42,894 nucleotides of DNA from Chloroflexota bacterium (lineage in GTDB: Bacteria; Chloroflexota; Ktedonobacteria; Ktedonobacterales; JADMIN01), in contig JAKAIY010000012.1 of NCBI GenBank assembly GCA_021814145.1, positions 1-42,894 on the forward strand, written 5' to 3'. A program made the position numbers and the translations under genes. A model generated the notes under the pieces. That model was not told the DNA's origin. It ran no database searches and was given only the letters and a program-made list of their open reading frames with translations. This document shows positions 32,853-41,140 of the stretch, in pieces (position 1 is the stretch's first letter; every line of letters starts with the position of its first letter).

Positions 32853-32868
32853 CGTGGCCCGCGCGCCA
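32853..32868. repeat. Inverted repeat resembling the 13148 site
   Basis: GTGGC (32853-32857) and GCCAC (32864-32868) surround CCGCGC. The sequence GTGGCCCGCG-(CG)-CCACA and the preceding GTCACA (32843-32848) match the site at 13148-13171. It lies between two divergent genes, about 40 bases upstream of the promoter at 32909. Confidence 0.45.
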
Positions 32869-32908
32869 CAACCACGTCACAGGCCCATTCGCCGCTTCCT
32901 GGCAAGCG

Positions 32909-32937
32909 TTGACACGCCCATGCCCACACCATATACT
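32909..32937 (+). promoter_or_regulatory. Near-consensus sigma-70 promoter
   Basis: TTGACA (32909-32914), a 17-base spacer, and TATACT (32932-32937) precede the gene at 33034. The leader would be about 90 bases. Confidence 0.8.
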
Positions 32938-33033
32938 GCGGGCGACTCTAGGGGCGGACTCATGGCGCGCGGCCCCGGACGGATCGAAACCAGCGCGAGA
33001 ACCGGGCGCTGAAAGCTGAAGGATAGAGATTCC

Positions 33034-33753
33034 ATGAGCGGTCCAGGGGGATCATTCACCAAGCGCGACCAGCGACGCGCCACCCGGCAGGAGCAGTACC
33101 AGCAGCGCCAGCAGGAGCGCCAGCGCCAGCGCCAGCGCGAGATCCGGCGCCAGCGGCTGATACGCGGCGCCATCATCGGCGGCGTGGTCCTGATCGTCGT
33201 CATCCTGCTCATTGTCATCAGCCAGTTCGTCTTCCGCGCCGGGTCCCAGGGCGGCGCCAGTCCCAGCGGCGCGGTGGCCCTCAACGCGAAGCCCGCCACT
33301 GGCCAAGCCGTGGACGGCCTCACCTGTCTGCCAGAGCAGGGTGGCGTAATGCACATCCACCAGTATCTGGAGCTCTACATCAACGGCCAGCGTGTCAACG
33401 CCAACCCTGGCATAGGCATCGTGGACTCCGCCAACTGCCTCTATCCGCTCCATGTCCACGACAACGAAGCCAACATCATCCACAACGAGAGCAATACCGT
33501 CACCACGTTCACCCTTGGCCAGTTCTTCGACATCTGGGGCGTCAAGCTCTCCAGCTCGCAGGTTGGCCAGTATACAGTGGATAGCTCACACAAGCTGGTG
33601 GTCGAGGTGTTCGACGCCAGCGGCAGGATGGCGGTGTATACAGGCAATCCCTATAACCTGCCGCTCCAGGAGCGCCAGACCATCTACGTCCTTTATAACA
33701 GCCCCAACGTCAAGCCAGCCGCCTGGGATGGCTGGAGCAGCTTCAACGGTTGA
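33034..33753 (+). CDS. Membrane-anchored His-rich protein
   Basis: This 239-residue protein starts with a very Gln/Arg-rich stretch (about 10-40), a membrane helix (about 45-65, GAIIGGVVLIVVILLIVISQFVF) and an exported domain. In it HIHQYLELYINGQRV and PLHVHDNEANIIH give a cluster of histidines (HIH, HVH, IIH) spaced like metal ligands, with two cysteines nearby (LTCLPEQ and ANCLYP). FTLGQFFDIWGVKLS follows. The family recurs in Actinobacteria and Chloroflexota, but no function is known to me; a metal-binding role is inferred. AAGGA lies nine bases before ATG at 33034, and a near-perfect promoter lies upstream. Confidence 0.75.
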   Translation: MSGPGGSFTKRDQRRATRQEQYQQRQQERQRQRQREIRRQRLIRGAIIGGVVLIVVILLIVISQFVFRAGSQGGASPSGAVALNAKPATGQAVDGLTCLPEQGGVMHIHQYLELYINGQRVNANPGIGIVDSANCLYPLHVHDNEANIIHNESNTVTTFTLGQFFDIWGVKLSSSQVGQYTVDSSHKLVVEVFDASGRMAVYTGNPYNLPLQERQTIYVLYNSPNVKPAAWDGWSSFNG

Positions 33754-33771
33754 TAGCTCCAGAATAGCGCG

Positions 33772-33814
33772 AGGCCGCCGGATGAGGATTCTCCCCTCCG
33801 GCGGCCTGTCTTTT
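33772..33814 (+). terminator. Rho-independent terminator
   Basis: A perfect eleven-base stem (AGGCCGCCGGA at 33772-33782, TCCGGCGGCCT at 33797-33807) with a 14-base loop is followed by GTCTTTT. It ends transcription of the His-rich protein gene. Confidence 0.8.
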
Positions 33815-33863
33815 GATGAGGAATGAGGACGCGCGCGCGCCATGTCTCGCGGCGCCAGGTCAC

Positions 33864-34226
33864 TCAGTCAGCGCTGGGGCCGCGCCGGATGTGTGAGCAG
33901 GCCGGGCAGCGGGTAGTGGCCGGGTTCAGTTCCAGCTTGCCAGCGGCGATAGCGCGCCCGCAGCGGTCGCATACACCATACTGTCCAGCCGCGGCGCGCT
34001 GGAGCGCGTATTGCGTCCGCGCGAGATCATGCCGCAGCAGCGGCAGCAGCGCCGCGCGCAGCTCAGGGCTTTCCGCTCCGCGCGCCCCCGCTTCCAGCTC
34101 TGAGATCGCTAGCAGCAGCGCGACGTGCTCACGCTCCAGGCGCCGCAACGCCTGCGCCCGCGCTCCCGGCAGGCTCGCCCTGACGGACGGTCTGTGCCGC
34201 CCGGTTTGGATTGTCAGATAGGTCAT
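33864..34226 (-). CDS. DksA/TraR-type zinc-finger protein
   Basis: This 120-residue protein has a helical coiled-coil part (ALRRLEREHVALLLAISELEAG and LLPLLRHDLARTQYALQRAAAG) and a C-terminal zinc finger: YGVCDRCGRAI at about 83-93 and CPAC near the end. That is the DksA/TraR family arrangement; such proteins bind the RNA polymerase secondary channel and change transcription, often with ppGpp. The acidic coiled-coil tip of E. coli DksA (DxxDxA) is not evident, so it may act differently. ATG at 34226 follows GAGGG. A longer frame upstream to 34361 lacks an SD. Confidence 0.8.
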   Translation of the reverse strand: MTYLTIQTGRHRPSVRASLPGARAQALRRLEREHVALLLAISELEAGARGAESPELRAALLPLLRHDLARTQYALQRAAAGQYGVCDRCGRAIAAGKLELNPATTRCPACSHIRRGPSAD

Positions 34227-34640
34227 CGTGTCACCCTCTTCCGCGCGCTCAACGTCGCGCGCTCCTGGCCGTCTGTGTTGTACCCGCGCTGGCCGCCCAT
34301 CGCCCAAGGAGTCGCTCACACGGACCACCCTGAATCGTCGCGAATGACTTCGCGCATACACGCGGCAGGGAGAAGATAAGTCCTGGGATATCTGCGCATG
34401 AGCGTTTGGGGCGGGATGGATTCGAGAACACCAGCGCCCTCGCCATACAACTTTCGGGGTGAAAGCTGGCGAGGCTCCTCAGCGCCGCAAAATCAGCGCG
34501 GCGTATCGCCCTTTCTTCAACAAGACGAACGCCGCTCCGCTGGGCAACATCTGCCCCGCAAGTCCTGGACGGGCGCGTTCCAGCGGCGCGCGCCGGGCTT
34601 GTCGCGCGCCGGACTGTGGCGCGCCAAACCGGGAGCGTGT
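34227..34640. other. Intergenic region, no gene recognised
   Basis: About 410 bases upstream of the grpE promoter and the DksA-like gene. A minus-strand TACAAC (34282-34277) may be the -10 of the DksA-like gene, but no good -35 is found. Open frames here lack support. Confidence 0.3.
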
Positions 34641-34670
34641 TTGACACACTGAAAACAGCGGGACTATACT
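34641..34670 (+). promoter_or_regulatory. Sigma-70 promoter of grpE with inverted repeat at -10
   Basis: TTGACA (34641-34646), 18 bases, TATACT (34665-34670). The -10 lies inside an inverted repeat, GCGGGA (34658-34663) and TCCCGC (34671-34676), which could be an operator. No CIRCE element (TTAGCACTC-N9-GAGTGCTAA) is present, so HrcA control is not indicated. Confidence 0.75.
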
Positions 34671-34736
34671 TCCCGCGATACGCTCACGAACGGCCACGCA
34701 GGCCAGCTATCAGCCATCTTTCTTGGAGTTTATGGA

Positions 34737-35300
34737 ATGGCAGAGTCCAACGACAACACGCAGCGGACACCCGGCGGAGAGGAGCCCACGCCGGAGCCGG
34801 AGGTCGAAGAGATCAGCCCAGAGGCGCGCATCGCCGAGCTGGAAGCCCAACTGGAAGCCGCCAAGGCCGAGGCCGCCCAGAACTGGGAGCGCTTCCTGCG
34901 CGAGCGCGCCGAGATGGAGAATTTCCGCAAGCGCCAGGAGCGGATGACCAGCGACCGCGTGCGCCGCGAGAAGCGCGAGTTGCTGGCGAAGCTGCTCGAG
35001 GTTGTGGATAATCTCGAGCGCGCCCTCGCCTTCCAGGATACGATGGACCGCGAGAGTCTCCAGCAGGGTATGCGCATGCTCCAGTGGCAGCTCAACGAGC
35101 TGCTCAAGGCGGAGGGGCTGACCACTGTGGCTACCGTTGGCGAGCCATTTGACCCATACGTTCACGAGGCCGTCGAGACAATCGCGTCAACGGATCATCC
35201 AGAGGGAACGGTTGTCGAAGAGATCCGGCGGGGCTACAAGCTGGGCGATGAGACCTTGCGCCCCGCCCGTGTCAAGGTCAGCTCAGGCCCCGAGGCCTGA
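34737..35300 (+). CDS. grpE: Nucleotide exchange factor GrpE
   Basis: GrpE (187 residues) releases ADP from DnaK and acts in the Hsp70 cycle. An acidic, disordered N-terminus (about 1-30) is followed by a long coiled coil (ARIAELEAQLEAAKAEAAQNWERFLRERAEMENFRKR), then the four-helix part (LLEVVDNLERAL) and the C-terminal beta domain (VGEPFDPYVHEAVETI, VVEEIRRGYKLGDETLRPARVKVS), all typical. ATG at 34737 follows GGAG at eight bases. A clear promoter stands 67 bases upstream. dnaJ follows without dnaK between them. Confidence 0.95.
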   Translation: MAESNDNTQRTPGGEEPTPEPEVEEISPEARIAELEAQLEAAKAEAAQNWERFLRERAEMENFRKRQERMTSDRVRREKRELLAKLLEVVDNLERALAFQDTMDRESLQQGMRMLQWQLNELLKAEGLTTVATVGEPFDPYVHEAVETIASTDHPEGTVVEEIRRGYKLGDETLRPARVKVSSGPEA

Positions 35301-35502
35301 TGGAATGATGCCGTCCGCCGCCGGGTCGCTATAGCGGCGCCAGACGTCGCGGCGTTTCCAGGGCGCCATCAGGGGGCGTGTGGCGGATGCGCCCAACCAA
35401 AGCCCGGTCACAAGCGTACTCGAAAAGCGAGGCCCGCGAGCGCGCCTACGCGCCAGGGCAAGCGGCGACCAGCCAGAGCGTCGGAGCGAGCGATTGAGCG
35501 TC

Positions 35503-36603
35503 ATGGAGCAAAAAGACTACTACAGCGTGCTTGGGGTCAGCAAGTCCGCCAGCGCCGATGAGATCAAGAAGGCGTACCGCCAGCTCGCGCGCAAATACCA
35601 CCCGGATGTCAATCCCGGCAATAAACAGGCCGAGGCGCGCTTCAAGGCGATCAACGAGGCCTACGAGGTTCTCTCGGACCCGGACAAGCGCCGTACCTAT
35701 GACGCGAGCGGCTTGAACTGGCGCGACGCCTTCGGCGGCGGAAACGCCAGCTCCTCAGGCCGCGCGCGGTCGCCATTCGGGTCGCGCGGGCGGACAGACG
35801 CCGGGACCACTGGCGCTTCATCCCGCTCCTATGACGCCACGGACCCGACCGGATTCGCTGACTTTTTCGACGCGCTCTTCGGCAACCGGCGCGCTGGCGG
35901 CTCGCCCAGCGGCGCGGGCAGCTCGCCCAGCGGCCCCAGTTCCGCAGGCGCTTCCACCTCTCGCGGGCGCTCGACCACCGCGACTGGCGGCTCGCTCAAG
36001 GGAGAAGATGTGGAGCAGCCGGTCGAGATTACCCTGCGTGAGGCTTACTCCGGAGCCAAGCGGCTCTACACCATCAACCAGCCGGAGATCTGCCTGACCT
36101 GCTCAGGCACGGGCAAGTACAGCGGGCGCGTCTGCGCGGTCTGCGGCGGCGCTGGCATGATCGAGCGTGAGCGCCGCATCACGGTCAGCATTCCCGCCGG
36201 CGTGGACACCGGAACGCGCGTGCGCGTGGCGGGCGAGGGACAGCCCGGCTCCAATAATGGCCCGCGCGGCGACCTCTACCTCAAAGTGACCGTGCGCCCT
36301 GACCCGCAATACGAGCGGCGCGGCGACGATCTCGCGCTGGAGGCGCAAGCGCCGCTGACGACAGTTGTGCTGGGCGGCGAGCTGCCCATCACACTGATTG
36401 ATGGCAAGCGCATCACGCTCACCATCCCGCCAGAGACCCAGAATGGCCGCGTCTTCCGCGTGACAGGCAAAGGCATGCCCAAGCTCAACGGCGGAGGGTA
36501 TGGCAACCTGCTGGTGCGCGTGCTCGCCACGCTGCCTGACCGCCTGACCGACCACGAGCGCCAGCTCTTCGAAGAATTGCGCCGCGCCCGCCCCGCCAGC
36601 TAG
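35503..36603 (+). CDS. dnaJ: DnaJ-family co-chaperone with two zinc motifs
   Basis: This 366-residue protein has the J domain at about 1-70 with the His-Pro-Asp motif (KYHPDVN, 33-35) that stimulates DnaK. A Gly/Ser/Arg-rich linker (about 80-170) follows and carries repeated SPSG. The zinc region holds CLTCSGTG (197) and CAVCGGAG (211), only two of the usual four CXXCXGXG motifs, so one zinc site is expected instead of two. The C-terminal substrate-binding domains ([41 protein letters not shown]) are normal. ATG at 35503 lacks a good SD; TTG at 35494 has GGAG seven bases upstream and may be the true start. Confidence 0.9.
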   Translation: MEQKDYYSVLGVSKSASADEIKKAYRQLARKYHPDVNPGNKQAEARFKAINEAYEVLSDPDKRRTYDASGLNWRDAFGGGNASSSGRARSPFGSRGRTDAGTTGASSRSYDATDPTGFADFFDALFGNRRAGGSPSGAGSSPSGPSSAGASTSRGRSTTATGGSLKGEDVEQPVEITLREAYSGAKRLYTINQPEICLTCSGTGKYSGRVCAVCGGAGMIERERRITVSIPAGVDTGTRVRVAGEGQPGSNNGPRGDLYLKVTVRPDPQYERRGDDLALEAQAPLTTVVLGGELPITLIDGKRITLTIPPETQNGRVFRVTGKGMPKLNGGGYGNLLVRVLATLPDRLTDHERQLFEELRRARPAS

Positions 36604-36866
36604 TCACAGATGGGGTCAGTCGTCGCGCCCACCCGGAAGGGAATGCGGACCCGCGCCACGATCTGAGGCGACTCGCCCCCACTGCTTCACCCGCTCGCTG
36701 CCAGCGCCGCAGGACACGGTCAAGCGGTTCGTCTACCCATGACGATAGCCACCCTCCAGAAACCTCGGGCCGTGCGCCAGAGTCTCGCCGCTGCGCGCAG
36801 CCTGGCGTGGGTATTGCGCATGGATTGCCCACGACGATGAAACGCATATCTCGCCAGCAACCTCCC
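36604..36866. other. Intergenic region after dnaJ
   Basis: No gene or terminator was recognised in these 260 bases. The promoter-like sequence at 36867 begins at its right edge. Confidence 0.3.
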
Positions 36867-36895
36867 TTGACAAGTGGTCAGCGTGACCCAGATGT
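36867..36895 (+). promoter_or_regulatory. Possible promoter with palindrome in the spacer
   Basis: TTGACA (36867-36872) is followed after 17 bases by AGATGT, a poor -10. The spacer holds the perfect palindrome GGTCA-GCG-TGACC (36876-36888), which would sit on the polymerase binding site and could act as an operator. Confidence 0.4.
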
Positions 36896-36939
36896 TCCGG
36901 CAACCAATTGCCACACAGCGACAAGCACGGGGGTCCTAT

Positions 36940-37314
36940 ATGAATCAGCAGGAGCATGAGGCGACGTTGCGCTGGAAAGATGAGCAGAGGCGGCAAGAGG
37001 AGGAGGAGCAGGCGCGGCGCGCGGAAGAGGAGGAGGAAGCGGTGATGCGCCGCGCGGAGGAGGAGGGCGCGACAGAGCGGCGCGCGGCAAAGCAGCGGGC
37101 CTGGCAGGCAGAGCAGCAGCGCATGGCGAAGTGGCGCAGGGAGGAACGGCGTACAACGGAGCGGCGCGCGGAGGAGCGGGAAGAGGAGGAGCGACGGGAA
37201 GAGGAACGACGGGAGGAAGAGCGACGCGCAAAAGAGAAACAGGCGCAGCAGGCGGAGAAACGGCGCGCGGAGGAGCGCAGCGCGGCGGCGAAGCGGAAGC
37301 GGCAAACGCCCTAA
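36940..37314 (+). CDS. Glu/Arg-rich helical protein
   Basis: This 124-residue protein is made almost entirely of Glu, Arg, Ala, Gln and Lys (for example RRQEEEEQARRAEEEEEAVMRRAEEE and EEREEEERREEERREEERRAKEKQ). The pattern of alternating charges suggests a single alpha helix or coiled coil. There is no hydrophobic core and no known domain. ATG at 36940 follows GGGGGT, a weak SD. Such low-complexity frames can be spurious in GC-rich DNA, so a protein product is not certain; the long minus-strand frame through the same DNA, rich in Leu and Pro, is less likely. Confidence 0.45.
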   Translation: MNQQEHEATLRWKDEQRRQEEEEQARRAEEEEEAVMRRAEEEGATERRAAKQRAWQAEQQRMAKWRREERRTTERRAEEREEEERREEERREEERRAKEKQAQQAEKRRAEERSAAAKRKRQTP

Positions 37315-37524
37315 CCGACAGCGTCCTGGCCAGACCAGTCGGAAGGAGTTTGGCCGCGGCAAGCCCGACAGGCGGGTCTATCGCCATGCGCTGGCCGCGC
37401 TCCAGGCCAACCCGGAATCCGCCTGGATGGTGGGGGAATTACCTGGAGTCCGATGAGCTCGCGCCGCGCCGGCTCGGCGTCGCTGGCGAGTGGATCAACC
37501 CCGCTGGTCTAACGCCGCCGCTGG

Positions 37525-38343
37525 TCAATCGTGGATATGCGTGATGTAACGCTCGGCGGAGCGCAGCACAGCGTCTCTGGCGTCGCCTTGCGCCTCCGTC
37601 CAGCCGTCGAACAGGCGTGAGAAAGCCAGCGGCTCGACCCCGGCGACGATCCGCCGGATGGACCGCTCACCAAGCGGAATGCGGTTGGGGAAGCTATACA
37701 TGAACGACACCCAGCGTGGGTCAGCGGCGACCATGATGGTATCGCCGGTAAAGAGCGCGCCCGCGCCTTCCGCCGCCTGGGGCCAGTAGAGGACAGCGCT
37801 GCCGGGAAAGTGGCCGCCGAGCCGGATGACGCGCAGCCCGGGCGAATCAGGAAGCGGCGCGACGCTCTCACCCTCGAAGTAGCGGATGACCGGGTCGGGG
37901 CGCGCGACCCACGGCTGATTATCGCTATGCAGATAGATGGGAACACCGCCGAAGGCATGGCTCCAGTCCACCATCGTCGTGTAGAAGTGCGGGTGCGAGA
38001 TGGCGATGGCGGCCAGCCCGCCACGCGCCTGGATGGCCGCGATAGTGGGCTGGTCGAGGTAGGCCAGACAGTCCCAGAGCACATTTCCGGCGGGTGTCCG
38101 CAGCAGATAGGCGCGCTGGCCAATGCCTACCGTGGGCGATGTGGCGATGGTCGTGATACCGGGAGCGATGCCGGCCAGCGTATTCGTATGCGCGCCGTGG
38201 AGCTTCTCCAGCGTCGTCCACCGCTGGCCACCGGGACTCACATACTGGCGGTCATCCTCACAGATGAGACAGCTCGCGGGTGGCGCGTCCTCGACCGGGT
38301 ATTGCGTCCCACAGGTGGGGCAGAGATACATCGTGTCGCTCAT
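37525..38343 (-). CDS. MBL-fold hydrolase with N-terminal zinc ribbon
   Basis: This 272-residue protein opens with a rubredoxin-like zinc ribbon (CPTCGTQYP and CLICEDDRQYV, about 8-34), followed by a metallo-beta-lactamase fold. The metal motif is changed to SHPHFYTTMVDWSHAFGG (about 115-132); GGHFPGSAVLYWP and FTGDTIMVAADP supply the later His and Asp ligands. The usual HxHxDH is therefore only partly present, as in some family branches that are still hydrolases. The substrate is unknown. ATG at 38343 follows AAAGGGAG. It lies about 100 bases upstream of the aspartase 3' end and on the same strand as it. Confidence 0.8.
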   Translation of the reverse strand: MSDTMYLCPTCGTQYPVEDAPPASCLICEDDRQYVSPGGQRWTTLEKLHGAHTNTLAGIAPGITTIATSPTVGIGQRAYLLRTPAGNVLWDCLAYLDQPTIAAIQARGGLAAIAISHPHFYTTMVDWSHAFGGVPIYLHSDNQPWVARPDPVIRYFEGESVAPLPDSPGLRVIRLGGHFPGSAVLYWPQAAEGAGALFTGDTIMVAADPRWVSFMYSFPNRIPLGERSIRRIVAGVEPLAFSRLFDGWTEAQGDARDAVLRSAERYITHIHD

Positions 38344-38441
38344 GGCGCGCTCCCTTTCCTCGCAATACAGCCGCGCCTCCCACCCGCAAGCGGCGAGCGT
38401 GCGGACAGGAGACGCGGGCGCTGGCCTATGGCGGAGATGGA

Positions 38442-39905
38442 TCAGCCGCCGGCGCTGGTGTGGCCGAGAACTGGCGTCTGGGTGCGACCCTGGCCAGCGA
38501 TGCCTGGCTCCGTCATCGCCCTTGGCTCCAGAATGATCGCCAGATCCGCCTCCGGCAAGAGGTTTTTCTCGCGCACGATATCGCGAATGTCGCGCCCGGT
38601 AGCGACCTGCTCCTTGGCGATGGCGGCGGAGGCCTCATAGCCGATATAGGGCGCCAGCGCCGTGACCAGGCTGGCGCTCTTGAAGGCGTACTCCTCGCAG
38701 CGCTCCCTGTTGGCCTGAATCCCCGTCACGCAGCGTGTGGTGAAGGTCTCCATGCCGTGCGTCAGGATAGTCAGCGACTGGAGAACGTTGTGGATGATGA
38801 CCGGCATCATCACGTTCAGCTCCAGTTGGCCGGCCTGCGCGGCGAACGCGACGCAGGTATCGTTGCCGAGGACCTGGAAGCAGATCATGTTCAGCATCTC
38901 GGCCATCGAAGGATTGACCTTGCCTGGCATGATCGAGGAGCCCGGCTGCACGGCGGGCAGCACGATCTCATAGAAGCCGGTGGCTGGACCAGAGGCCAGC
39001 AGTCGCAGGTCATTGGCGATCTTCGTCAGGTCCGTGGCCAGCACGCGCAGCGCGCCAGAGACCTCGACGAACGACGCCATGCTCTGCGCGATCTGGGTCA
39101 GCGATGTCGCGTTGTGGAATGGCTGCCCGGTCAACTCGCCCAGGACGCGCGCCATGCCCGTGATATAGGCCGGCTCGGCGTTCAGGCCGGTGCCAACGGC
39201 AGTGCCGCCGACGTTGAGCTCGTAGAGCGTCTCGCGGACGTGGCGCATGCGGTCCACATCGCGGCGCAGCGTCAGCCCGTAGGCGGCGAACTCCTGGCCC
39301 AGGCGAACGGGCGTCGCATCCTGCAGATGCGTGCGGCCTGACTTGACAATGTCGTCAAACGCCACGCCCCGCTCCTCAAACGCCGCCGCCAGGGCCTCCA
39401 GCGCGGGCAGAAGCTCATTGATCGCCAGGACGGTGGCGACACGCATCGCAGTCGGGAAGGTGTCGTTAGTGGACTGCGCCATGTTGACGTGATCGTTGGG
39501 GTGAACGAGGCGGTACTCGCCGCGCCTGCCGCCCAGGATCTCAATCGCGCGGTTGGCCAGCACCTCGTTGGCGTTCATGTTGTGCGAGGTGCCCGCGCCC
39601 GCCTGATAGACATCCACCACGAACTGGTCATGCCACTGGCCAGCGAGAACCTCATCGGCGGCCTGGATGATCGCGTTGGCGATGCGCGCGTCCAGGCGGC
39701 CCGTGTCGCGGTTCGTGATCGCGGCGGCTTTCTTCACCAGCGCCGTAGCGCGGATCATCGTGGGGTGGGCATGCATGCCGCTGACAGGGTAGTTCTCGAC
39801 GGCGCGCTGGGTCTGCACGCCCCACAGGGCGCTGGCCGGCACCGCTTTATCGCCCAGGGAGTCGTGCTCGATACGAATCTCCATCTGGGTATTGTTCTCT
39901 GACAT
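38442..39905 (-). CDS. aspA: Aspartate ammonia-lyase
   Basis: This 487-residue protein belongs to the fumarase/aspartase superfamily; it most likely splits aspartate into fumarate and ammonia. The signature GSSIMPGKVNP is intact (about 320-330), with QAGAGTSHNMNANEVLANRAIEILGG, VHPNDHVNMAQSTNDTFPT and SGRTHLQDATPVRLGQEF. MEIRIEHDSLGDKAVPASALWGVQTQRAVENY favours aspartase over class II fumarase. A C-terminal tail of about 20 residues (IAGQGRTQTPVLGHTSAGG) is extra. ATG at 39905 follows AAGGAGG; the leader can form several hairpins. Fumarase activity cannot be excluded from sequence alone. Confidence 0.85.
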   Translation of the reverse strand: MSENNTQMEIRIEHDSLGDKAVPASALWGVQTQRAVENYPVSGMHAHPTMIRATALVKKAAAITNRDTGRLDARIANAIIQAADEVLAGQWHDQFVVDVYQAGAGTSHNMNANEVLANRAIEILGGRRGEYRLVHPNDHVNMAQSTNDTFPTAMRVATVLAINELLPALEALAAAFEERGVAFDDIVKSGRTHLQDATPVRLGQEFAAYGLTLRRDVDRMRHVRETLYELNVGGTAVGTGLNAEPAYITGMARVLGELTGQPFHNATSLTQIAQSMASFVEVSGALRVLATDLTKIANDLRLLASGPATGFYEIVLPAVQPGSSIMPGKVNPSMAEMLNMICFQVLGNDTCVAFAAQAGQLELNVMMPVIIHNVLQSLTILTHGMETFTTRCVTGIQANRERCEEYAFKSASLVTALAPYIGYEASAAIAKEQVATGRDIRDIVREKNLLPEADLAIILEPRAMTEPGIAGQGRTQTPVLGHTSAGG

Positions 39906-39910
39906 GAGAT

Positions 39911-39975
39911 GGCCTCCTTGGTGGGAGCCTCATCGCTCCCGGCAGGGCCGGAGCCGTCTCCGGTCGCTCCACCGG
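39911..39975 (-). promoter_or_regulatory. Leader of aspA with several possible stem-loops
   Basis: On the minus strand the leader can pair CCGGT/ACCGG (39975-39971 with 39964-39960), CCGGAG/CTCCGG (39963-39958 with 39953-39948), and GGGAGC/GCTCCC (39940-39935 with 39928-39923). The first two share CCGG and cannot coexist. GGCTCC (39929-39924) could instead pair with the SD region GGAGGCC (39917-39911) with one bulge. An attenuator-like switch is possible but unproven. Confidence 0.35.
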
Positions 39976-40306
39976 TCAGTGTATCACGAGGCGAGGCCCG
40001 GTGTTCCTTAAGCCAAATCAGGCGTTCCCGGCAGGCTGGCGAACACGTTCACGCCTGAAAGGTTCTGTGGCCCGCCACGTCCACGGGCGCTCCTCGCCTT
40101 CAGGAGCGATTTCAGCCACCCGCCGCCGGCGCCCCCTGCCGCTATGCGACTTCAGGGTAGCTGGGCGCGTATAATTCGATGATGGGAGACAACACCGTCA
40201 CCCCGGATGGCGAGCGCCTGCCGCGCCTTTCTCCGCGACACCTCCCAGGCGACGCCTCACACATCCTGATAATAAGGCCCTGATATAAGACAAGGAATGC
40301 GATCTC
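39976..40306. other. Divergent intergenic region between aspA and the ABC genes
   Basis: No gene was found. TATAAT (40170-40175, plus strand) is a perfect -10 lying 132 bases before the ABC ATPase gene, but the -35 is poor. A seven-base stem (CGCTCCT 40088-40094, AGGAGCG 40102-40108) lies further left. AT-rich DNA at 40265-40300 precedes the ATPase start. Confidence 0.4.
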
Positions 40307-41140
40307 ATGGACACAGCGCCAGTCAACAACGGTGTGACGCCGTTTCCCGGCCTGCCGCCCGCCGGATTTCCACCCGCGGACGCGGCGGTGGCGATGTGGG
40401 GCCTGACGCGCGTCTTCGATGGCAAGCGCGCGGTCAATGGCCTCTCGCTGGCTGTGCGGCGCGGCGAGTTCTTCGGCTTCCTCGGACGCAATGGCGCGGG
40501 CAAATCCACGACCATCAAGATGCTGGTGGGCATGCTGCGCCCAACGGCGGGGGTCGCCTACGTCGGCGGCGTGGATGTGTGGCGCGAGCCGCTGCGCGCC
40601 AAGACGGTGATGGGCGTGCTGCCGGAGAAGCTGAACCTCTACGAGCGGCTGACCGGGCGCGAGCTGATCGAGTTCGCTGGGGCGATGTACGACATCCCGC
40701 GCGCGGAGGCCCGGCGGCGCGCGGGCTCCCTGCTGGACGCGCTGCTGCTCGCTGACGACGCGGACAAGATGGTGGTGGACTACTCAGTCGGCATGCGCAA
40801 GAAGGTGGCCCTGGCAGTCGCGCTGATCCACCGCCCGCAGGCGCTCTTCCTGGATGAGCCATTCGAGGGCGTGGACCCTGTCAGCTCGCGGGTGATCCGC
40901 GACATCCTGCGTGATCTGACGGCTAGCGGCGTGACGATCTTCTTTAGCTCACACATCATGGAGATTGTGGAAAAACTCTGCAGCCGTGTTGGCATCATCC
41001 ACGATGGGCGGCTGATCGCCGAGGGAACGCCGGATGACCTGCGGCGGCGCGCGGGCGGGGATGACGCCACGCTGGAGGATATATTCCTGCGACTGGTGGG
41101 CGCGGAGCGGCGTGAAGGGGGCCTGGAATGGCTGGAATAG
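40307..41140 (+). CDS. ABC transporter ATP-binding protein (ABC-2 type)
   Basis: This 277-residue ATPase powers the export system completed by the next gene. Walker A GRNGAGKST (about 65-73), Walker B ALFLDEPFEGVDP (about 180-192) and the signature YSVGMRKKVALA, a common variant of LSGGQ in ABC-2 exporters, are visible, as is the switch His in FFSSHIMEIVEKL. The first 25 residues are a disordered Pro/Ala-rich extension. ATG at 40307 has AAGGA about ten bases upstream. The end overlaps the permease start by 13 bases, so the two are translationally coupled. The substrate cannot be told. Confidence 0.92.
   Translation: MDTAPVNNGVTPFPGLPPAGFPPADAAVAMWGLTRVFDGKRAVNGLSLAVRRGEFFGFLGRNGAGKSTTIKMLVGMLRPTAGVAYVGGVDVWREPLRAKTVMGVLPEKLNLYERLTGRELIEFAGAMYDIPRAEARRRAGSLLDALLLADDADKMVVDYSVGMRKKVALAVALIHRPQALFLDEPFEGVDPVSSRVIRDILRDLTASGVTIFFSSHIMEIVEKLCSRVGIIHDGRLIAEGTPDDLRRRAGGDDATLEDIFLRLVGAERREGGLEWLE

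Noticed and set aside
33090-33150. Short repeats of CAGCGC in the His-rich protein gene
   Set aside because: They encode the Gln/Arg-rich N-terminus and look like codon-level low complexity, not a CRISPR or mobile repeat.
34227-34736. Possible CIRCE element before grpE
   Set aside because: No TTAGCACTC or GAGTGCTAA arms are present in this stretch.
36733-37362. Long minus-strand frame rich in Leu, Pro and Arg
   Set aside because: It is the antisense of the Glu/Arg-rich frame and has no domain or SD; its composition follows from the purine-rich opposite strand.
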